Position numbers and translations under genes: made by a program | Notes under the pieces: generated by a model | Told to the model about the DNA's origin: nothing | What the model saw: only the letters and a program-made list of their open reading frames with translations | The model's database searches: none | Part shown: piece by piece, positions 43,501-58,500 of the stretch | Numbering within the stretch: the stretch's first letter is position 1 | How the letters are laid out: every line of letters starts with the position of its first letter | Assembly (NCBI RefSeq): GCF_003589595.1 | Contig: NW_020653852.1 | Span: forward strand, 418,737-482,736 | DNA length: 64,000 nucleotides | Direction: 5' to 3' | From: Hyposmocoma kahamanoa | Lineage: Eukaryota > Arthropoda > Insecta > Lepidoptera > Cosmopterigidae

Positions 43501-46500
43501 GTATGTGTGAGTGAGTGAGTGTGAGTGTGTGTATGTATGTATGCGTGTGTGTATGTGTGTTAACCTGTTGCCACAGATGAGGAAAGTAGTGTTTTTAAAG
43601 CAAGTGTTCTAATAGATCTTCGGTTTCCTCATACGATTCGACTGTAGCCATTTTTTTTTCTTATTTTTTTTTCTTATTTATTGAGGGACAAACAGTTACA
43701 CCCATATAAAAAATACATATTTTAAAATTAACTTATAAATAAACCCATAGTCCCCTAAATATACATTAAATAAAACAAAAAGTAGGTAAACAGAATCTGA
43801 TACACAATAAACAACACGGAAGAAAGATAAGTATGTATGTGGTCTATGATAAACAATTTCAAGTTATGAATAGATATAGCCACAGACATATAGACATAAC
43901 ACATACAACACAAAGAACTCGTGCACAGGAACAACGGAACAGAACAAACATATTCAGCAATATGCGTATTTCGTCTTGCGAACACTGCAAGAGTGAGTGA
44001 GAGATTTTGATGTAACTTTTTTGCATCTCTATAACTTTTGGCGTATATTTCTAATTCCTTATGATTTAAATTGTACAAATGGGCCGATCGTTTGCAGAAT
44101 TGTCTGTTTGCAAATGTTGCACTTACTTTAGGTACTTGTCCACCACAATGTCTTTTTCTTCTCCTCTTCGAAATATTTAGATCATATTTTATATTATCGC
44201 TCTTATATTATAGCTCTTGCAAAGTTCTCTCTTTGTTTATTTACAAAGAGCAACCCCTATACTTTGTTACTCATGGAATCTTCACGTTCTCTTTCTTACT
44301 CTTACTAACTGGCGTCTTTTAATTTGCCTTTGAAATAATTGCTTTTGGATTACTTGGAGCACAGTTACGGATTTCCGAATCTGTAACTAATATATCAAGT
44401 TTATGTAAAAGATGATCTCAAAATCAGTTAACACTTTATATTCAATAAAAAGGACCCTTGATCAACAGTACTAATTGACTTTCTAAGTTTCATAACTACC
44501 TGTTTAACTTGCTCAATAGAAAGTGTTATTATAATGCATCGCCGCTGCCGCTTTGCACCCACTTACTGCAGTTCCAATATAATGAAATCATCATAATATA
44601 GCAGATAAAAAGATTTTGATACTTTCGCAGCAAAGAGAAACCGAGCGAAGCTTGAGTTTCGCCACTTACGTAATGGTTGGATGTCAGCCAAATGCGAAAG
44701 TTTTAAGCAAAATAAACTTTGAACAGTGACCTCTGACTCCGCCAAGTTCGTGTGGTATATGAACACAGGAAGAAAGCTTTCTTTGCTCAATTTACGAGTG
44801 GATGAATACATTTATGAAAAAAATATTTACCCATTTACAGCAATCCGCTGTTAAGTGATAACGCCCAAACCAAAACTGGCTTTAAACTGTTTGTATATGG
44901 AACCCGGTACTTCTCACTGGATGGCCAATTCGTAATTAGAGGATCCATAGCGCCGTCGTCCATCTGTCCGTTGTATTTTGTTTTAGTGGACCTTCAAAGC
45001 GTTGGAGATAATAATAGAAATAGCGTGTTACGTAAAACAATGTTATCAGACGCTTGTGCCAACTCGCAGTGCGGACAGAGAACAAAAAGTGCGGAGTTAG
45101 CCCCGGTGCTATCGCGCTACCTCGCCATTATATTCAGTAAAATTTGTATTTAAATTGATGTTTACGTATTTTTTGGATTTACCTATTATTCAGTATTTAC
45201 ACAATTTATTCAACTCCTTTACTTAGGTTGTGTGCTTTTAAAGTAGACATTTTGAAGCCAATACATATACTAATTTGCAACCGTGTCCGTGTCTACTAGA
45301 TGACGGGCACTTCAGTACGAGCCGTTTCAATATTTGGTTAGGTGCCTTAAATCGGCTCATATCAAGATACTTGTTCATTTACTTTACTAGCACGTCGTCA
45401 AGTAAAGTATAAGTTCTAATATAACATTTACAAAGGACAATTGGCAAATGCGGGTATTTTAGAGAGGCACATGTTTTTCTTGTCTTTTTATGGTAATTAC
45501 GAGCAGGTCAACGGTCAAACGGTCTCACCCATAGATTTAGTATATAATGGTCTTACCCGATATGAAGCGGTTACGTATACTTGTGCATATAATAGATGCC
45601 AAGATGTATATAATATGTTGAGTGTGTGCGTTATTTAAAAAAAAAAAAAAAATTAAAAAATAATAGTGACACAGACAAAGTGTGCCGTTGAATAACACGG
45701 CTATTGCTGAAGCCGGCACTGATCGTAACAATTTATAATAATAATAATAACGCACACACTCAACATAGCCCCGCACTAGGGAAACCCCGTGTCGCGAGTG
45801 CCATGGACACACACATAGACAACCATAAATTACACCCAAACTCACGAGAGAAATAAATAAATGTAGGCCATACAAATATTTCTCCCGGCCCGGGACTCGA
45901 ATCTGGGACCTCTGCGTGGCAGTCGTGGTAACCGTTCGGCCAATGAGGCAGTTAAACTTCTTCTAGATAAAAATCGAATTGAATTATCGTAACGCCAAGG
46001 TACGGCTGAGGGAACTGCAAAAGGCCACTAACACGAGTTATTATTATTATTAAAATTGATTGTGATTAACGCGCGGCAGCCTCACGACAAGGAGACCTCT
46101 GTCTTTAACTGTGCCATCTAAAGTTGGTCACCCACTAAACTGTACCATGAAATGGCCTATATTGATCATTAGTATTCGAGTTTTTAAGCTCAGGCCACAC
46201 AGACGCGGTCGCGGAAGCGTTCCGGTTGCGGGATTTTTTGTTATGTATGAACGAGTTTATATGAACCCTGCCACACTGAAACGCGCGGCCGACTCGCGCT
46301 TTATTTTACGAGTTAATGTTTATTGGAGAGATTTTATTCTTATCATTGATTCTATAGATTAGTACAATAAAATAGTAGTGAGTATTTCTTTTGGAATTTT
46401 TGAATTCGATTCCCGGCTCAGACAAACTTTTCAACTAATCTGTGTATTCGCGTTAAGAAAAATAAAACAGTGTTTATAGTTTATTGTTAATAGGTAAAAT

Positions 46501-49500
46501 TATGTTTCCCCTTCATGTCTCTTTGATTTTTTTCCACTCCGTATATAATATTAATTGTTTTGTAATAGTTTGCTTGAAGTCCCTCGCCGCGTCACATCTC
46601 CCGCGCATCATTTGCCAATTCAAATATCTAGTAAGGCGCTTGCACCACTTTAAAACCTAGCAAGTCTCAAATACTTTGATTCAATTGACAAGCGTGGCAA
46701 GAGGCTTATAGGTGACTCGGAATTAGTAGAGGCGAAGCTGCAGATCCTTGAACACCGCCGTAAGGTTGCCTGCTTCTCGGTATTTTACAGAATATATCAC
46801 GGAGAGTGTGCGATGCAATTACACGATTTAATTCCGCCTTCCCCTTTCCATCATCGGGGGACTAGGCGTAGGCTTGGCTTCCACCCCTATGTTGTGGATA
46901 TTCCAAAGATTCGCACGAAGCGTTGCGCTTCCACATTTATATGGCGAACTATGGAGTGGAATTCCCTGCCTGCAGACTTGTTCCCTGAACGTTATAATAA
47001 TAATAATAATAATAATAACGCTCACAACCAACATAGCCCCGCACTAGGGAAACCCTATGTCGCGGGTGCCATGGACACACACATAGACAACCACACATTA
47101 CACCCAAACTCACGAGAGAAATAAATGTAGGTCATACAAATATTTCTCCCGGCCCGGGAATCGAACCTGGGACCTCTGCGTGGCAGTCCGGCATGGTAAC
47201 CGTTCGGCCACGGAGGCAGTTATTATATTATAACTTGGACCTTTTCAAGGCGAGTGTGAATAGGCATTATCTAGGTGTGCATGCTCCATCGTCGACCTCA
47301 TCGTCACTTTCCATCAGGTGAGATGGAGGTCAAATGCACTTACATTAGAAAAATGATGTGTTTTAGAATAGATGCAAGAACACAACGCAATTAATCAATT
47401 CAGGTAACTAAACTAGGTAACGTTCTTGTTTTAAGTTTCATTTTAAGCATGATTGAATGTTTACCTACCTAAAACATTAAAGCTATAAAATACCTAACCA
47501 AATAATCAATTAAACAATAATGACAAAGTAAAAAATAAAACACTATGTGACAAAAATGTTTACACAATATTTAAATGAGACATACGAATCTTCTTCTTCT
47601 TTATTAGTGGCTTGTTTTGTGACTTTCACAGAGACATACGAAAGTTAGCAAAGGAACGTTTTGACAAGAGGCCTCTTGCCAATGTCACTTTGTTTGTTTT
47701 TTATTAATAGTTTGGCTTGGATACAAGTCCTTTGAGCCATGTCTACGTTAAATTATCGGGATCCTCAGTAATATTTCTCCATTATAATTCTAATTCTTAT
47801 ACATTATGTTTTCACCTTCTCTTAAATAACTTAGTTCACTTATTTGGGTTTTTGAAATAGTCTTTTAAGCGGCGGGAGTCAATATTTATGTTTTACTTTC
47901 ACTTAAATCATATTATCTTCTATCACTTTGAACAAAAACTTTGAATTCGTAATTAGTGGTATTTTTCAGGATAAAGTCTTGTGTAATTTGGTTTCAAATA
48001 AGGAATATATTTCTAACTTTCTCCATCACTATTTCTTTCTTCGTTTTTTCTTCATAATGTACTTAAAATAAAAATTATGTCTGTAAAAACTGTACTCGTA
48101 ACTTTAAAAACCCGCCACTTCCAATGTCACTTTGAGATTGAGAACAGTGTGACCATTTGTGGCAGATTTAATTTTTATTAATTTTCATTGCGAGAAAATA
48201 TGTTAACGTTATATTAAATGTGGCAGAGTTTGGCAGATTTATGAATATTCCGCAAAATCTTTATTATTTTTAGCAACAAACAAAAAACTTGTTGTTTTCT
48301 GCTACTACGCATAAACGAAATCTGAAGCGAAATAGAGGACAATGTTATAAACATAACCTATATCAAGTTTATAACCCCAGCTTCTACAGACTGTACTCAA
48401 TTAGCTTTTTTGATGCTTTGATAATGAATCACAGATATTATTGATAGGTCTCTTTAATGCACTTCGTCAAAAATACTCGGTCACAAAATACACGGTATGT
48501 CGCTATTCTTCTTTCTGGTAAATTGTACGATTTAGAAATGGCTATCACAGTAATTTGGTGAGTAACATTAGGTTACAAAATTATTTGCAAAGTTTTTGTC
48601 CCTTACTTGGTTTTGCTCTGGGGCAGCCGATTTTTTCCCATTTTTATGATGGCAACGTCTCGCGGCCGCCCCAGAACGATTATGTGATTCTTTTTACGGC
48701 AATAAATTCTCACACTCGGCACTCGTAAGCATCATTAAGTACATTTTTTCTTAAACTAATTCACAACCAGACCATCTTTTCATGTGAAATTAGCCACCAC
48801 CATATTTTAAACGGCCTTGAAACGGCGTTTGCAATTCCATAACGTATCGTTAAATAAGGCTTAGTGTCTTCACTTTCGTCATTACAGTCCTAAGATAATT
48901 TGTTTTCCAAACATTGGAAGGTGAAGCTAACTTTATATTACAGTGCTACCTAACAGCTGTTTTCGATAAATGCATTCCTTCTTCGCTTTTTAGATTTCTT
49001 TGGCGAATTTAGTTTTAGTAGGTAACAGTACCAAGACTTCCTTGTGAAAGAGTTCATCGTGGGAAATAATGCCGCGAAGCAGTCATATGAGCATTATTGC
49101 GTTCCGGTTTTGAAGGGTAAGTTGTTGAAAGAAACTTTACTTCGAAACTAACGAAACCGCTATTTTTCATAATATTTACCAACGATAATTAAAAAGAATA
49201 AAAAAGATTTTCTGTTTTTCATTTTTCTGACACCAATGTTGAGAATGACCCATATAACAAAATAATAATTATTCTTTTAGTCCTTTAAAATGCGAAGTAA
49301 TTTATGATTAATTGTTGTGTTCCTTTGATGCGTTTTGTATGGGCAACGAGGAAATACCGACCGTTAAATACCTTTTCATTGGTATATTAATGATGAAACG
49401 ACTTAGCAGTCGCGCTTTTTTGCTTTGTAATTGAAATTGAAGACTCTGAGCACACTAGATGATCTGTCGGACATGTGATCTTCTCCAATAACCAGCACGC

Positions 49501-52500
49501 ATTTGAACTTTAGAAGAAATCACTTCACCCAATTTCGGATTTTCGAGCTTAGAAACGATTTTAAAAAACTAGCTTAGCCACCCCGCTTCTTCGCAATACA
49601 ATGCTAACTCCTAGACTTCTAGCTGACCTGTACCCAGAGGCTACTAGTAGTATAATAACGACCTATACCTCATACCCGGGCGTTAATTAGTATGGAATTT
49701 TCCCCTGGATTTATTCGATACCAAATAAAATTAAACGCTCTCGTTGTTCTCTAAGAAACTACAAATACTACAACTACAAATAAAAAGTATTAAAATTTCC
49801 AACAAAATGCTTACTTTGCTGCAGGTCTTGGTATGTGGACATTTTCAGGAACCGGTGCCACCAAACTTGGTACAGTATCGGTATAAATTTCACCTGTATT
49901 TACAGGAATCGATACCCTTATGCTCACTACGGTACCTTGTGTCGTAACACCTAAGATGTGTCATAAGGGTACCGCTAGTATCTTAATACTAGCGGTATAA
50001 ATTACACCTGTATTTTCAAGAAATGGTTTCACTGACATATCGTTATCAATTATCCGGTATTGTGTAGACTTGTAATAACAGTATACACTAGTATACTGCA
50101 TATTATTCAGGTACTTATTAAAATATTTAGTAATAATAAATGTGTCATTCTTTTTTCTGTTCTGCATTCAATTATTTAAATGCAATTAAACAATCAACGT
50201 GATTTACGACCGCAGCCGAACAATGCAAACTGTCAAACCGCGCTTAAAATCCGGTACCTTTAGGTAAATATATCGACTTTCCATTGGTACTGGTATTCAG
50301 GTATCGAAACAGACAATACCAATATAATACATGTATTTTCTATACCGGTAGCAAGCAGTGTGGGAACCGCCATTGAGTACTGGTACCTTTAAGTAAATCG
50401 GTTTTCCATTGGTACCGGTACCAAATCCTGCTTCGCCGGTTTGGTACAGCTGAACTAGTTTACGAGTTAGGGTTTGTATTAGATGTGTCTATGGTATTTT
50501 TTATACAAAGTTATGTCTATTGCGTTCGTATATTATATTGAACACTTAGTGGATCGGGAAAAGATTGCGTGGAAAATCTTTTGCATTGCGTCGTTATACG
50601 AAGTTAATTTTTTAATGAAAATTATCCAAAACACACCCCAACTGCACGTCTGAAGTGATATTATGTATGTGGCATTGGTATTGAAACCTCCACGTACTAA
50701 GTTATTTGAATAATCAAGACTAGGCTAAGACGTTCACAATTTTATTAGATTATTAACCTTCAAATAGCAAAGTAACAAAACGTTTCTACAATTTTTTTTA
50801 AGGTTAGTTAAAATTGTTGTATTGGCAAGCTGAACGTACCTGGTCAGTTGTTATTGACCTTTATATAGCGTACGTGTACGCGCCTTAGTGGTATGTCATG
50901 GAAAGGTAGTCTCAAATCGCTAGTTTTGCCGGGCTCACCGGCTCTATCGAGTTTGGCCACGTCACGGGCTTTCCTTGGGATAATTAAAGTTGTGGGAACA
51001 CTTATGCTCCAGGCCACACCGAGGCGGCCCCGAACGCTTCCGCGGCCGCCTCTGTGTGGCCAGAGCATAATAGTGGTGTATGATTGAATGAAACAGTAGC
51101 GAAGGATCCACTTAACACAATTTTCATCGGTTTGTCGTAAGTCGATTACGTCGCTTTGCTGGGTGTGGGAGTCCTTTAAACACAAATTTACAGACTTCAT
51201 CTCATCGCGATATTTTTCTTCATTGTTAGCGAGAGGTGTTGCTACTAAGCATTCACAAATGTACGTAACTTGGAAATTAAAACCATAGGTATGCCGCAAC
51301 AGAGATTCGAACGGTTCACCTCGCAATTGAAAGGAACTGTTCGCCCACTAGGCTACCAGCGCTCATGTATTGCGCATTGTAGCATCTGCCGCGCACCTAT
51401 GTCTATATCGGCCAATATCGGCACATACTTTCGCCACTGACGCGACGGCTACATCAATGGCTGACTTGAATGCGACTCATTGTGCAGCAAATCCCATAAT
51501 ACGTTGTCGCAAAGTCTAAATGAACAGGCCTTTGTATCAAGCAAATTTTGTTTAATAATAGTAGTTTTTAATAATAGTTTGGACGAACGTACTATGAATT
51601 GACACGCGTCAAAGTATAAAAAAAACTCGTTAAGCGGTGAATAATAAGACAACTCGGACTTGATATTGGAAGTTAATTCATAAAGGCTGTGGATACTGAA
51701 AATCTGGTAGCGATTTCAAATTCGTAATCACTATCTATTACGCTATTTCATGTTTCGCAGAAGCTGTGTTCACTGAATATCCTAGCAAACAATTTTCTAG
51801 CATTAAAATTTTTGGCTTCGATCCTGTGAGCCGTGTCATAAATATTTTCCATTGTGGTTCTAATACATTATGTTTTCACTTTCTCTTAAACAATTTAGTT
51901 CTCTTGTTTGGGTTAGGGTTCTAAATAGTCTTGTAAGCGGTGGGAGTCAATATATTTATGTTATCACTTTCAAATATATCACATTATTGTCATGGAACAA
52001 AAACTTTGAATTCGTATTTAGTGGAATTTTCATGATAAATTCTTTTGTCATTTGGTTTAAAATAAGGAATATAGTTCTAACTTTCTTCATTATTTCTTTC
52101 TTATTTTCTTCATAATATACTTAAAATAAAATAATCCTTGTAGAACTGTACTTCTCACTTCAAAAGCCCGGATCTTTTTTTTCTAGTAAACAAATATGAG
52201 GCTAGCAAAGGATGGGCTGTTTGTGTTGCATATAGAGTTAGTACGAATATAACATGTCAATTAACAGCAATAAAATTTCCCATAATTGACTTAGACGTCG
52301 GCGCGTCGCCGTCGGTAGCCCGCAATGGGCGAGCGTCGTTGCACTCGAATTATGACAGGGTTCGAAGTGATAATTGTCATTGATAATTACCACGAAAATT
52401 AATCGGAACGACAAGGAGGTACCGTTAATGTCGTGACATGTGTTTGTATTCCAGACGTATCCAAACGTATCAAATGGCTATTTAAAAAAAGTCACAAACC

Positions 52501-55500
52501 AAATCGTTTGCCCAAAGATTTTTCTTCGTGTTTTTTAGTTTTCTCCGTTTGACGCTTATAGACAAAAATTAAAGAGACAACAATATGAATCAGCACGGAC
52601 GAGTATCGGATGTGTATAAAGATAAGATAAAAGATAAAGGTAAATTTATTTCAATAGCTTAATCTAATACAATACAAGTAAAACAAATGTAAATAAAGCT
52701 ATTATAGTATTAAAATAAGCATTAAAAAGGGAACCTAAATTATGCAATCTTCATAGTAAAGCCATACATTTTTAATATTACAACCTAATAATATGTAATT
52801 TGCGATGCCTAAACTAAGTAAATGTGTAGGTACCTGTATTTTAAGCATCTTTAAGGGAAAATTCTTTAATATTACAGCATTCACAGCTTAAAAAGAGATG
52901 TTCTATATTTAACAATAAAAAAATTAGTAGTTCTAAATTAATGGTTAAATAAAATTAATTGTGAAACAACTTCCCGCAAGTCCTCCGTTTCCTTGTAAGT
53001 TTTACTCTTAAGCCAGAATTTGACGGTCTTTTTACATTCTATTTTATGAATTGCGAAATAATGCAAAGTAGAATTTAATTTATGGTAAAGAAATGAACCA
53101 AGGACGCAAAAGAATCGCGAGTGTGCTGTGAGTTGTGTACGAGACGAAAATGTATCGAGTCGTCTTTGGTTGGTTCAAGTAACGGAATCAAATGGAGTAA
53201 TTGAATGCTTTTTCAAAATTATTTGTCGAATAATCAGTTGCCGAACAGAGAGGACATCGCACTCGTTTAAGAGTTTGCGGGTTGGATAATCGAAAGGACG
53301 GAAGTTGATGACTTTAAGAAGCTCTTTCCAGGTTTATCAGGGTGGTCTTATGTGCACCGCGCCAGGATGTAATGCGGTAATGTAGCAATGATTGACAGAG
53401 AGCCAAATACACTGATTTGATAAGGGCGCGGCTAGCTGCACATCTTAATTTTTTTAAAATATATATCAATTTTCGATCTCTAGAAGTAAGCGCTACAATA
53501 TGGTGTTTGAAATTAAGATGTTGCTCAATTATGACACCTAAATATTTAATGTTGCTTGTGCTGTCCGGTGTTGGGCAAGCACAGAGGCTTACATGAGTTC
53601 GAGGGCTTGTACAATGGTGAGCTGCTATTGAGAAAGCATTCTTAGGAGGTTGTGACGAGATATTGTATGAGAAAGTCATATATTTAGTTTTGCTAGTATT
53701 CATCGTATTGTACAGTAGTATCGAATATAAAAAAAATATCTTGGTTATTTCGGACCCCGAATTATAATAATAAAAATAAAACCGTTATTTAGATGAGACC
53801 CATGCTTAACAGCGGGACGCCTATGGGTTGATCGTAGTTTTTTGTCTATAGTAATAGTAAGAAGCTGAAGATATTTTCGTACAAAAAGCGAATTCGATAA
53901 TGAAACTCAGTGTTTATTACTTTTCGGACCCCACATTCGTGCCGGCGCGGCACACGCCACACGCGTCATGATAATACATTTTTCACAATCATCAAGCCTG
54001 TGTGTGACGTATCATCCATCTGTCAATTCCAACGACATGCTTTACGTTCGAATCGGCTAAGTACGTATAATAGTTTAAAAAACGCGAGGGAACAGATGCC
54101 TACATACCTAAAATTTTAGTAGCGTACTTCAGGCTGCTTTCTATGTCAACTCATCATTGTTTCTGGATATGAATGTCGGCTTATTACGTTATGTAACGTT
54201 TAGTAGAGTAGTTATACAATGCACCCATCGAGGATATAACCCAAAGATGCACTATTAGTATTAGTCTATTACCCACATTCCGAAAGGGCGATTGTTTTAT
54301 TTTTCTCCTTTTGTACTGTCACTTACCACAGTAAACTATTTTCATCTAAGCACAACCTGAGAAAGCTGAAAGCTACAATCATCACCTTCACTCACTGCTG
54401 GGTATAGGTCTCCCGTAGTCATAGTGTGCCATCCACCATGATGTTGCACTAGACTTCACGCACGCCTCACGATAATGATGTCCTGTCCAGATTTGAGCGC
54501 CGCTGTCCGATCTCCTATGTCTCGGACCTTAGTTCGTCATTAAATTTGGGAGGTCGCCATGACGTATCTATTTAAATAAAAATAAAATAAAAAAATAAAA
54601 AGGGATTTGTTACTCCACAAAACATAAGAAACACAATACTTAAAAAACAAACAGAAAAGCAGTTGAGTGATGTGGAGTAAACGATGAAAGACTCAGCATT
54701 GCTGATTTTCAGTTTTCACCTGTGTGATTTTGTGTTGATTGATGTACTTGAAACTTCAATATGTACGGAACGTATGTGTCCTTTGTTACAGACCCTAATA
54801 AACACAGCTTACTGCGCGCTGGCGATCCTCGGGTTCGTGGTAGTGCGCACTGTATTCGGCGCGCTGCGCGTGTCGGAGGCGCAACGCGTCAAAGACAAGT
54901 TCTGGAACTACGTATTCTACAAGTTCATCTTCGTGTTCGGCGTCATCAACGTGCAGTACATGGACGAGGTGCTTCTCTGGTGCTCTTGGTTCACCCTCGT
55001 TGGATTCCTACATCTATTCGCGCAGTTGTGCAAAGATCGTTTTGAATATGTAAGTAGTTTCACTTCTCATGCTCTAAGGGTCGTATTCTAGAACTCTACT
55101 CAATGCTCAAGTCAGGATTTGAGTATGGTTTAAAGCACTCGAAAACATACTCAAGTCCCAGACATTAGGGTCGTATTTCCAGTGCTTGTGTTTCCATTGC
55201 AATCCTGACTTGAGCATAGAGTAGAGTTTTGGAATACGACCATTAAAGTTCGTATTTATGCTGGGTGTAGGCTGCATAAAATTGATTCTATGCTCTAGTG
55301 CATACAATAAAAAACCATCACATTAAATATGTCTAATTGTTGTAATTATACATTCAGTTTTAATTAAATAATCGTTTATTTGTAATATTGCTGTTTAATT
55401 TGCGGCTCGGGTGGATATACTCGTCTCGGGTAAAATAACGCGTTTTATGCACTTGTTGTACCATCTACTGCAAAACATCTTAAGTTAACAGAATACATAT

Positions 55501-58500
55501 ATCCTTTAAAATAACATTTAACGTTCCCCGTTCGTTAAAATCGAAATGTGCCAACAAATGTCCATATCTTCGACAAAAAAAGGTTTACAATATTGTACGC
55601 CACTTCTTTGAATAATGAAGTAAATCCAAACTAGGCAAACAAATTAAGTCAGTGTAAGTTCAGAGACCCAAAGTCCGTTATAATTGTTACAATTAAAATA
55701 CTATAATAGCCATAATAATATCATAATAATTTATTTATTTTATCTAAATGTACAAGTTTAATTACGTAGATACTAAATAAAAGATTGACTTACATGAGAG
55801 CTTAATATTGAACTTGATGTTTGTGAGAGATAGATGTCATACCTACTCGACATAGGCATAAAATGCCTGTATTGGTATAGTACACAGGTCGCCACGCGTT
55901 GTTTACTAAATTAGGTGAATTTATTGTAAATGAAGGGAAAAAATAATGGAAGTTCATATTTTCTGATTTTGATCAATCAAGTTGACGATATAGACGTAGA
56001 CACGCACGGAGTGAGGTATATGCAAATTTAGTTGTAGGTAAAAAAGTAAACAATTTTATAGTGGCTGTCTGTGAATGAAGGGGAGGTTTGTTGTAGTTGT
56101 ATAGTGGCTGTTTGAATAATATGTACGTATAAATTGAAATTTACAACTAGGTTATCGATCTTGTCGTGGTCCAATGACTTATTGACATTAGTTGAGGATA
56201 CGATATGTGCAGCTGTCGTCGTCGCCGGTGTCCGCGCGGTGGGCGCACGTGCGGCTGGTGGCTCTGCTGGCGCTGGTGCTGGCGGGCGCCGGCGCGCTGC
56301 TGGCGCTCGCCTCCGCGCTCGGCCTGCCGCAGGGGAAGGACACCTTCGCCTTCATGGCCGCCGAGGTACGCCTTCCGTCGCGCTTTGCTACAGCCGTTAG
56401 CCAGACCGTCAAAGAATCCTCTCAGAGAGGGTTTACGCCGTAATCCGCCACACTGGCCCCATGCGGGTTGGGGACTTTACACGTTTTTCGACACTGTTCT
56501 CCTGACTAATTGCCTTCACTGTTAGTGTGAACTTGGAAATTAAAGTTACAGGCAGATGCCGCTACAGGTGTCGAACCGACAGCTTGACACTTGAAAAATA
56601 TATTGGTCATGTTTGCGCAGTGCGTGTTAGTGCTGGTGGTGTCGCTGCACGTGGCGGCGCGGTACGCCCTGCAGCTGCAGCGCGCCGACGCCGCGAGCCC
56701 GCTCGCCTACTACACGCACCTCTTCTTCGACGTGAGTTCTTTTCGGCCAACTTTCAATCAATCTAACAACAAAGGTTGACACCTTACAGATGCTCCAATA
56801 CGTCAGCGGTGTGCGTCTGCTGCTTGCCGAATATAGTTCGGTTCTTCTTTTCCTTATTGATTTGTAAACCGTGTAAATTTCAGCGTACATTATGCCTTCA
56901 TGGCGAGTCGGCGCCAGAGCACGACCGCGCCGTTAATTTACATGACGTTATCACTCACCATAATGTATTACTCGAAGCGTCGTTGCGGCGCCTTCCGCGA
57001 GTCGGGGAGAAACTGGGCTCCTGGACTCGTCCCCTGTGCTGTTGCAGAGCGTGGCGCTGGTGGTGGAGACGCTGGTGGTGGGCGGGCAGGTGGTGTGGAC
57101 GCGCGCGGCGGTGTCGCTGCCGGCGCTGGTGCTGCTGCTGCAGCTGCGCCACCTGCTGCACCGCCTGCACCTGCGCCTGCGAAACCACCGCCTCTACACG
57201 CAGCTCGCCAACCACATGAGCCAGAAGTGCGTACCCCGAGCCTTTCGAGCCCCGCGCTCGTTTCGACGGAATCTAAAATAAAAATCTGAATAAATCACTT
57301 TATTTAGCTTAGGTCCGTACGATACCGTTAGTAAACGAAAATAACAATCAATGTTAAACAATACAAAAATGCTATTGAAAACTAAAAATATAAAGTACGC
57401 TTTGAAACCGTCTCTTGTAAATAATTTCACTCGCGTGAGCCGACTAACGGAAACGTCGGTTTCGGGCATTGAGGAGGTGGTCATGATTTTAAAATAAACG
57501 GTACAATTAACGTTGGTTAACCTGCTTCAGTGGATGAAATCTGTCGCTTGTTATCGCTTATTCTGTTAAGTTTACCTACTACTACGCAAAGAGTACACGG
57601 GGGCGGGGGGTGGCGAATGCCATGTCGTACCTCGATACTAATGTGATGAAATTAGAATAATTATATAATAAAATAGAAAATAATTTATTCGATGAAGGCA
57701 AAAATACATAAACACTGTAACAAAAAGTGTAATAAAACTGTTTTTTCAAAAAGAGAAAAACAGAGTAATTTTTATTTGACAAAAAACAAGCAATCGTATG
57801 CTATTCAGTCGTCGAACAGAACAGAAAACAAATGTAATAAGATGTGTATATCGTTTTTCATTCACTTTCCAAATGTAGTCAGTCTCTAAGGACAGATATA
57901 CGAGTACCAGTGGGTTATGGGACTTCAACAAAAGCAATATAGCAACGGCAGTCAGATACCAAAAACGTGCACATTTTATGAAAAAGAACATGGTATTGAG
58001 CTCCCGATTCACATAATTAAATTAGTCTTGTTATACAAATTAATGACGCTCGAAATTTAACAGCCAGCTGTTTTGAACACCGAGTAAGCCACGCGTCAAC
58101 AAAGTCAAATAATCATTTATTCCATAGGTAAAATAAATTTACATTTGAAAACCTCACTTTGAAAGCTACTCCTCGTTCACTAGGCTGACTTCCCCGAGAA
58201 GAACGAGCAAGAAACTCTTGCTCTTTTCAAATAAACTTCAATGCTATGGAATACCCTTGAATGAAATTTGTGTAGATTCATTCTGAGCCGTGTCGTCTTT
58301 CCATAGATCTTTATCGAACACGTAGTCTTCAATTTTGTAATATGACTTTGAATTAAAATATTTTTAAAGTAGGTTTTAAACTTAGAAAATGATAATCTTA
58401 ATATATGCTCCGGAATGTTATTGTAAAAACGTATATGCTTCCCCATAAAAGAGTCGTTTACCTTGGTTAAACGAAATCGTGGAACCATGAGTTTGGACTT

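Larger units (their letters stand above)
34527..54791. other. AMFR intron 1, 20.3 kb, repeat-filled
   Basis: AT-rich, no gene of its own. Recognised insertions are listed separately. Stretches 34600-37690, 44060-45700, 48130-51000 and 53760-54790 show no clear coding sequence, only short fragments of repeats. Confidence 0.7.

Noticed and set aside
43390..43562. Regular repeat as a CRISPR-like array
   Set aside because: It is a simple GT/GTAT microsatellite with no spacers, in an animal genome.
56134..57289. Alternative GC-rich frames over AMFR exons 3-5
   Set aside because: Only one frame per exon gives the hydrophobic segments with matching phases and splice sites.
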